8,991 nucleotides of DNA from Caldifarciminota bacterium (GTDB taxonomy: Bacteria > Hydrothermota > UBA3072 > WFRC01): assembly GCA_015486685.1 (NCBI GenBank), contig WFRC01000069.1:1-8991 (forward strand). The letters run 5' to 3'. The notes beneath the pieces are model-generated. The model did not search any database. It was given only the letters and a program-made list of their open reading frames with translations, and was not told the origin of the DNA. Shown piece by piece: positions 4,671 through 8,991 of the stretch. Positions within the stretch are counted from its first letter, which is position 1; each line of letters opens with the position of its first letter. A program made the position numbers and the translations under genes.

Positions 4671-6109
4671 AAACATCCGAAATTCTGGACAAACTTGAAA
4701 TTATAGATGTGCAGGAGCCTATACCTGATGAAATTTCAGGGATTACAGCAAATTCTCAAGATGTAAAATCGGGATACGCCTTTTTTGCCATTGAAGGGGC
4801 AGATAAGAACGGGAATGAGTTTATAGGGGATGCACTGGACAAAGGCGCTTCTCTAATTGTGTCGTCCTTGCCCAACCCAGAAATTAAAGGTTTTATAAGG
4901 GTGCCAGATGTAAGAGATAGCCTGGCAAAGTCTGCCAATGTATATTTTGGAAAGCCATCGGAGAAAATGAAGGTGATAGGTATCACAGGAACAAATGGAA
5001 AAACAACAGTAAGTTATTTACTCAGGGCAATATATGGAGATGTAGTTCTCCTGGGCACAATTGCACATATTGTCGGTAGTGATTTATACCCTGCGAGAAA
5101 CACAACTCCTTCATCTATTGATATAAATAGATTTTTAACGATGGGGTTGACCAAAGGGATAAAAAATGCCATTATAGAGGTGTCATCCCATTCTATTGCC
5201 CAAAAAAGGATAAAGTATATAGATTTTGATTATCTTATATACACAAATCTTTCAAGAGACCATCTTGATTATCATTTAACAATGGAGGATTATAGAGATA
5301 CAAAATCTTCCCTTTTCAAGGAAATGAAAGAAGATGCTGTTGGTATCATTAATGGAGATGATGCCTCAGCAGGATATTTTATAAAGAATGCAAATGGAAA
5401 GGTGATTACCTATGGTATGAGTGCGGGGAATATACAGGCTAAGATATTAAATGTAGGTATGTCGGGGATGGATTTAAATATAGAAGGGATGGGAAAGTCT
5501 CTGAATATGCATTCAAATTTATTAGGGAGATTTAATGTTTTCAATATACTTGCTGCGGTTTCCTGTGCCGTGATGGATGGTATTGAATTGGATGTGATAA
5601 AAAGAGGGATTGAGGGTGTGCACCATATTCCGGGCAGGATGGATGTAATCCAGTGTAATACACCTTTTAGTGTAGTGGTTGATTATGCACATACCCCTGA
5701 TGGTATTAAAAATGCGCTCTCTTCTCTAAATGAATTAAAAAAAGGAAGAATAATTACAGTTTTAGGAGCGGGTGGTGATAGAGATAAAGGTAAAAGGAAG
5801 GATATGGGTAAGTCTGCTGATATGCTTTCGGATTATATAATACTGACTACGGATAATCCAAGGAATGAAGACCCCATCTCAATCATTCAAGATATTTCGC
5901 AAGGCACAGAAAATACCAGGTTTGAAGTAATTCAAGATAGGGGAAAGGCAATAGAAAGGGCAATTGAAATGGCTCAACCGGGAGATATAATTGCTATATT
6001 AGGGAAGGGACACGAAAGATACCAAATTGTTGGGGCGAAAAAAATTCCTTTTAATGATAAGGAATTTGTAAAAAGTGTGATGGCAAAAAATGGATTTGAG
6101 TGTAAGTGA
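4667..6109 (+). CDS. murE: UDP-MurNAc-L-Ala-D-Glu:meso-2,6-diaminopimelate ligase MurE
   Basis: MurE adds the third residue of the peptidoglycan stem peptide in the cytoplasm, using ATP. The 480-aa protein has all three Mur ligase domains. The N-terminal UDP-binding domain includes GITANSQDVKSGYAFFAIEG; the central ATPase domain has the P-loop G108-TNGKTT114 and TNLSRDHLDYH, with the probable carbamylated K213 in DTKSSLF. The C-terminal domain carries VVDYAHTPDGIKNAL, LGAGGDRDKGKR and D396-NPRNEDP403. DNPR is the substrate signature of meso-diaminopimelate-adding enzymes; lysine-adding enzymes lack this arginine. The length is normal. It starts in ATGA overlap with ftsI behind a good ribosome binding site and overlaps murF by 20 bp. 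Confidence 0.96.
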   Translation: MKTSEILDKLEIIDVQEPIPDEISGITANSQDVKSGYAFFAIEGADKNGNEFIGDALDKGASLIVSSLPNPEIKGFIRVPDVRDSLAKSANVYFGKPSEKMKVIGITGTNGKTTVSYLLRAIYGDVVLLGTIAHIVGSDLYPARNTTPSSIDINRFLTMGLTKGIKNAIIEVSSHSIAQKRIKYIDFDYLIYTNLSRDHLDYHLTMEDYRDTKSSLFKEMKEDAVGIINGDDASAGYFIKNANGKVITYGMSAGNIQAKILNVGMSGMDLNIEGMGKSLNMHSNLLGRFNVFNILAAVSCAVMDGIELDVIKRGIEGVHHIPGRMDVIQCNTPFSVVVDYAHTPDGIKNALSSLNELKKGRIITVLGAGGDRDKGKRKDMGKSADMLSDYIILTTDNPRNEDPISIIQDISQGTENTRFEVIQDRGKAIERAIEMAQPGDIIAILGKGHERYQIVGAKKIPFNDKEFVKSVMAKNGFECK

Positions 6110-7427
6110 ACTTATAGGTACAGTTGGGGGTAAAGCCTTTCTAAAAAAACATTATGGTAATATCAAAGGTATATCTGTTGATTCCAGAACAATAGGTGAA
6201 GGCGAGGTGTTTTTTGCATTAAAGGGGGAAAAATGGGATGGGCATAATTTTGCGAGAGAAGCGCAGACTAAATCCCGTATGCCTGTTTGTATATCTGAGA
6301 AGGTGCTGAATACAGAATATATTTTGGTAGATGATACATTGAGGGCGCTGGGAGATGTGGCGAAATACTGGAGAAAAAAGGTTGGAACATTTATTATTGC
6401 AATAACAGGTTCAGCAGGTAAGACCACTACAAAAAATATTATAGGAAGTATACTTTCAGAACTGTATCCCACCTATATCTCCATACGAAATTATAATAAC
6501 CTTATAGGTGTACCTCTTAACATATTTAATCTCAATAGCAAGTACAGGTATGGTGTGCTTGAACTGGGAACAAATAAAAAAGGAGAAATCAAAAGATTGG
6601 GAGAAATCTGTTCCCCTGCTCTCTCTGTTATTACAAATATTGGTAGAAGCCACCTTGAATTCTTTGGGAATATGGAAAATATATTAAAAGAGAAAATTTC
6701 TATCCTTGACAATACAGAAGGTCCTGTATTTATCAATATGGATAACCCATACCTTTCAACCATAAAAATAAAAAATAGTTTAACCTTTGGATTTGATAAT
6801 ACAGCCGATTATGCTGCAAGAATTATAGATGAAACAATAGATAAAACTGTAATTGAGGTAAATGGCAAAAGATTTTCCATACCTTTTATGGGAAAAGGAA
6901 ATTTATATAATGCTCTAACTGCTATATCAATATCCCTCTATCTTAAAATACCTCAGGGGATTATTCAAAAAGGCATATTGAATACCCGCATTACCAGAAT
7001 GAGATTGGAGATTAAACATTATAATGGAATTACTGTAATCAATGATGCATATAATGCAAATCCTGATTCAGTAGAAAATGCTTTAAGTGTGCTTGAGAAA
7101 TTTTCCGGGAGGAGGATTGCCATTCTGGGTGATATGTTAGAACTGGGAGAATATACTGAAAATTTACATAGAGAAGTGGGGAAGTTTGCAACTAACAGGA
7201 CAGATATCTTAATTGTAGTGGGTAAGGATGCCCGATATATTTATGATGAATTTAAAGGAGAAAAATATAGATTTGGAACAGTGCAGGAGGCTACGAACTT
7301 TATAAAAGATTTACTGAAATTCGGGGATACAATCCTTATTAAAGGTTCAAGAAGGATGCGTATGGAGGACATTATCCCTGGTATTTTTCAAAAGGAGGAA
7401 GATTGTTCTACTACTTATACCATTTAA
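6090..7427 (+). CDS. murF: UDP-MurNAc-tripeptide:D-Ala-D-Ala ligase MurF
   Basis: MurF attaches the D-Ala-D-Ala dipeptide, completing UDP-MurNAc-pentapeptide in the cytoplasm. The 445-aa product shows the N-terminal domain GISVDSRTIGEGEVFFALKG, the ATP loop G107-SAGKTT113, and the family motifs NYNNLIGVPLNIF, VLELGTNKKGEI and ITNIGRSHLEFFG. Further on are INDAYNANPDSVENAL, AILGDMLELG and LIKGSRRMRMEDI. Every motif expected of MurF is present and the length is normal. The start at 6090 lies inside murE, 20 bp before the murE stop is complete, and has no clear ribosome binding site of its own, which suggests coupled translation. The end overlaps mraY by 25 bp. Confidence 0.95.
   Translation: MDLSVSELIGTVGGKAFLKKHYGNIKGISVDSRTIGEGEVFFALKGEKWDGHNFAREAQTKSRMPVCISEKVLNTEYILVDDTLRALGDVAKYWRKKVGTFIIAITGSAGKTTTKNIIGSILSELYPTYISIRNYNNLIGVPLNIFNLNSKYRYGVLELGTNKKGEIKRLGEICSPALSVITNIGRSHLEFFGNMENILKEKISILDNTEGPVFINMDNPYLSTIKIKNSLTFGFDNTADYAARIIDETIDKTVIEVNGKRFSIPFMGKGNLYNALTAISISLYLKIPQGIIQKGILNTRITRMRLEIKHYNGITVINDAYNANPDSVENALSVLEKFSGRRIAILGDMLELGEYTENLHREVGKFATNRTDILIVVGKDARYIYDEFKGEKYRFGTVQEATNFIKDLLKFGDTILIKGSRRMRMEDIIPGIFQKEEDCSTTYTI
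7391..7405 (+). promoter_or_regulatory. Ribosome binding site and TTG start of mraY
   Basis: AAAGGAGG (7391-7398), inside the end of murF, is followed after 4 nt by TTG at 7403-7405. The TTG gives (M)FYYLYHL, which lines up with the MLYYL N-terminus common in MraY proteins, so the non-ATG start is well supported. The strong binding site may compensate for the weaker start codon and the 25-bp overlap. Confidence 0.8.
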
Positions 7428-8485
7428 GAACTATATTCTTTCCGCTGAATGTTCTTCATTATATTACATTTCGAGCCGCTTATGCCGCAGTTACTTCACT
7501 CCTTCTTGCGTTTCTCTTTGGTAATAAAATCATCTCATTCTTAAAGCGTAAGGGCATTGGCGAAAAAATATCTCCGTATATAAAGGGAACACACCAGCAA
7601 AAACAAGGCACGCCTACAATGGGAGGGATTATAATTCTGATATCTCTCTTTGTTTCTGTTATTCTGTGGGGTGACCTTTCCAATAGATTTATACACTATG
7701 CTTTGTTTACCATGCTTTATTTAGGGGGTGCAGGTATAGCAGATGATTGGTTGAAGATTAAAAAGGATAATGGACTGGCTGTGTGGCATAAATTGGTTAT
7801 TCAAACTGTATTATGCATAATAATTGGGTATCTGATTATCCGATATCCATTAAAGGATGGATATACAACCAGAACAAGCTTACTATTTCTGAAAAATGTA
7901 TTTTTGAATCTGGGATATTTTTATATTCCCTTTATGATTCTCGTAATGGTAGGCACATCTAATGCCGTAAATCTTTCTGACGGTCTTGATGGTCTTGCAA
8001 TAGGACTTGTTGGTATTGCCTCAGCGGCCTTGATTTTCCTGTCTTATATTACAGGTCATATAAAGATTGCACATTATCTTAATATCCTCTACATAGATGG
8101 TGCAGGGGAAATGAGTGTAGTGGCTGCTGCAATGGTAGGCGCATCTCTGGGATTTTTATGGTTTAACGCATATCCTGCCAATGTATTTATGGGAGATACA
8201 GGTGCATTAATGCTCGGGGGCTTATTGGGATTGAATGCTGTTTTAATTAAGCAGGAAATCCTTCTCATATTGGTTGGTGGTGTTTTTGTCGTTGAAGCGC
8301 TATCTGTGCTTATTCAGGTATCTGTATTTAAGATTACTAAAAAAAGGAAGAGGGTGTTTTTGATTACTCCAATTCATCATCATTTTCAAAAAAGAGGATG
8401 GGCAGAGCCAAAGGTGGTTGTCAGATTCTGGATTCTGGAAATACTTTTTGTTCTAATTGCTTTAAGCACATTGAAGATAAGATGA
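7403..8485 (+). CDS. mraY: Phospho-N-acetylmuramoyl-pentapeptide transferase MraY
   Basis: MraY transfers phospho-MurNAc-pentapeptide from UDP to undecaprenyl phosphate in the cytoplasmic membrane, making lipid I. The 360-aa protein is strongly hydrophobic, with roughly ten membrane helices, and has the length of E. coli MraY. Motifs in order are YITFRAAYA near the N-terminus, GTPTMGGIIIL, the aspartate pair D114-D115-W-L-K118, NAVNLSD193-GLD196-GLA, GD265-TGALMLGG, and PIH325-HHFQKRGW with three consecutive His (325-327). All residues known to bind Mg2+ and substrate are conserved. Translation starts at TTG behind a strong ribosome binding site within murF. The stop overlaps the murD start as ATGA. 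Confidence 0.97.
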   Translation: MFYYLYHLRTIFFPLNVLHYITFRAAYAAVTSLLLAFLFGNKIISFLKRKGIGEKISPYIKGTHQQKQGTPTMGGIIILISLFVSVILWGDLSNRFIHYALFTMLYLGGAGIADDWLKIKKDNGLAVWHKLVIQTVLCIIIGYLIIRYPLKDGYTTRTSLLFLKNVFLNLGYFYIPFMILVMVGTSNAVNLSDGLDGLAIGLVGIASAALIFLSYITGHIKIAHYLNILYIDGAGEMSVVAAAMVGASLGFLWFNAYPANVFMGDTGALMLGGLLGLNAVLIKQEILLILVGGVFVVEALSVLIQVSVFKITKKRKRVFLITPIHHHFQKRGWAEPKVVVRFWILEILFVLIALSTLKIR

Positions 8486-8991
8486 AGGTATCTATAATAG
8501 GTTACGGTAGAACAGGAAAAAGTATTACAAAACTCTTAAAAGAAAAGGGGTATGATATATTTATCAGCGATATAAATTCTGAGTTAAATATAGATGTAGA
8601 TGTTTCTTTTGAAAAGGGAAAGCATTCAGATAAAATCTTGCTTTCGGATATGATTGTAATAAGTCCGGGGGTCAGAACAGATTTAGATATTATAAAAAAG
8701 GCAAAGGATAAAGGAATCTCTGTATATTCTGAGATAGAGGTATCTTCATGGTTTATTCAGGGAAAGGTAATTGCAATTACAGGCACCAATGGTAAAACTA
8801 CAACGGGAGGTATGCTGAAAAGTATATTAGAGGTATCCGGAAAAAAGGCATTTTTGGCAGGAAATATCTATCCGGGTAGTCCATTAAGTGAAATTGTTTC
8901 GCATACAACCCTTGATTCATTTACCATTATAGAGGTAAGTTCATTCCAACTTGAAAATATAGAGAAGTTTCATCCTAATATAGGTATAATC
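8482..8991 (+). CDS. murD: UDP-MurNAc-L-Ala:D-glutamate ligase MurD (5' part, truncated by the window)
   Basis: MurD adds D-glutamate to UDP-MurNAc-L-alanine, the second residue of the stem peptide. The 170 codons present cover the N-terminal UDP-binding domain, with IIGYGRTGKS (5-14), SPGV (61-64) and SEIEVSSWF (83-91). They also cover the start of the ATPase domain, with the P-loop G101-TNGKTTT and EVSSFQLE (151-158). The usual GNIG segment reads G127-NIYPGSPLSE, as if two residues (Y-P) were inserted. The frame is open to the edge, so the missing C-terminus is due to the window and not a mutation. The start is in ATGA overlap with mraY, preceded only by a weak purine-rich stretch. Gene order supports MurD over other Mur ligases. 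Confidence 0.93.
   Translation, partial: MKVSIIGYGRTGKSITKLLKEKGYDIFISDINSELNIDVDVSFEKGKHSDKILLSDMIVISPGVRTDLDIIKKAKDKGISVYSEIEVSSWFIQGKVIAITGTNGKTTTGGMLKSILEVSGKKAFLAGNIYPGSPLSEIVSHTTLDSFTIIEVSSFQLENIEKFHPNIGII

Overview
The window is the front end of a bacterial division and cell wall (dcw) cluster, preceded by about 1.1 kb of gene-free, repeat-rich DNA. All recognisable genes lie on the + strand in the classical order: mraZ, a STAS-domain gene, rsmH (mraW), ftsL, ftsI (class B penicillin-binding protein), murE, murF, mraY and the first 170 codons of murD, which runs off the right edge. The DNA is AT-rich. MurE carries the DNPR signature of meso-diaminopimelate-adding enzymes, so the organism should make DAP-type peptidoglycan, as most Gram-negative and many other bacteria do. 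Divergent but intact core proteins and a mosaic of short intergenic repeats suggest an uncultured lineage; I cannot name the phylum from sequence alone.

Layout. 1-90: the possible 5' end of a divergent gene on the - strand with an upstream promoter-like sequence (weak). 100-900: no gene, but a patchwork of repeats. These include a hairpin at 101-131, 9-bp tandem arrays at 143-178 and 802-840, a perfect 25-bp inverted repeat (230-254 / 462-486), a 45-bp palindromic direct repeat (272-316 / 547-591) and two GC-richer elements ending in TCGCAATGA. 930-1108: the control region of the cluster, with an A/T-tract block, a near-consensus sigma70-type promoter (1046-1074) and three 10-bp GTGG boxes (1076-1105), which look like the autorepression operator of MraZ. 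1109-8991: the operon.

How the genes work together. MraZ is expected to bind the GTGG boxes and set expression of the whole unit. RsmH methylates 16S rRNA. FtsL and FtsI belong to the septal peptidoglycan synthase complex. MurD, MurE and MurF build the UDP-MurNAc-pentapeptide, and MraY transfers phospho-MurNAc-pentapeptide to undecaprenyl phosphate. Four junctions are ATGA overlaps (rsmH/ftsL, ftsL/ftsI, ftsI/murE, mraY/murD). Two more overlap by 20-25 bp (murE/murF, murF/mraY). The genes therefore appear translationally coupled.

Two points stand out. First, a STAS-domain protein that lacks the usual phosphorylatable serine sits between mraZ and rsmH. Second, the conserved N-terminus of RsmH is encoded upstream of its first in-frame ATG, in a stretch with no in-frame start codon. 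A well-placed ATG with a ribosome binding site is one base out of frame, so the sequence has either a one-base deletion or error, or an unusual start.
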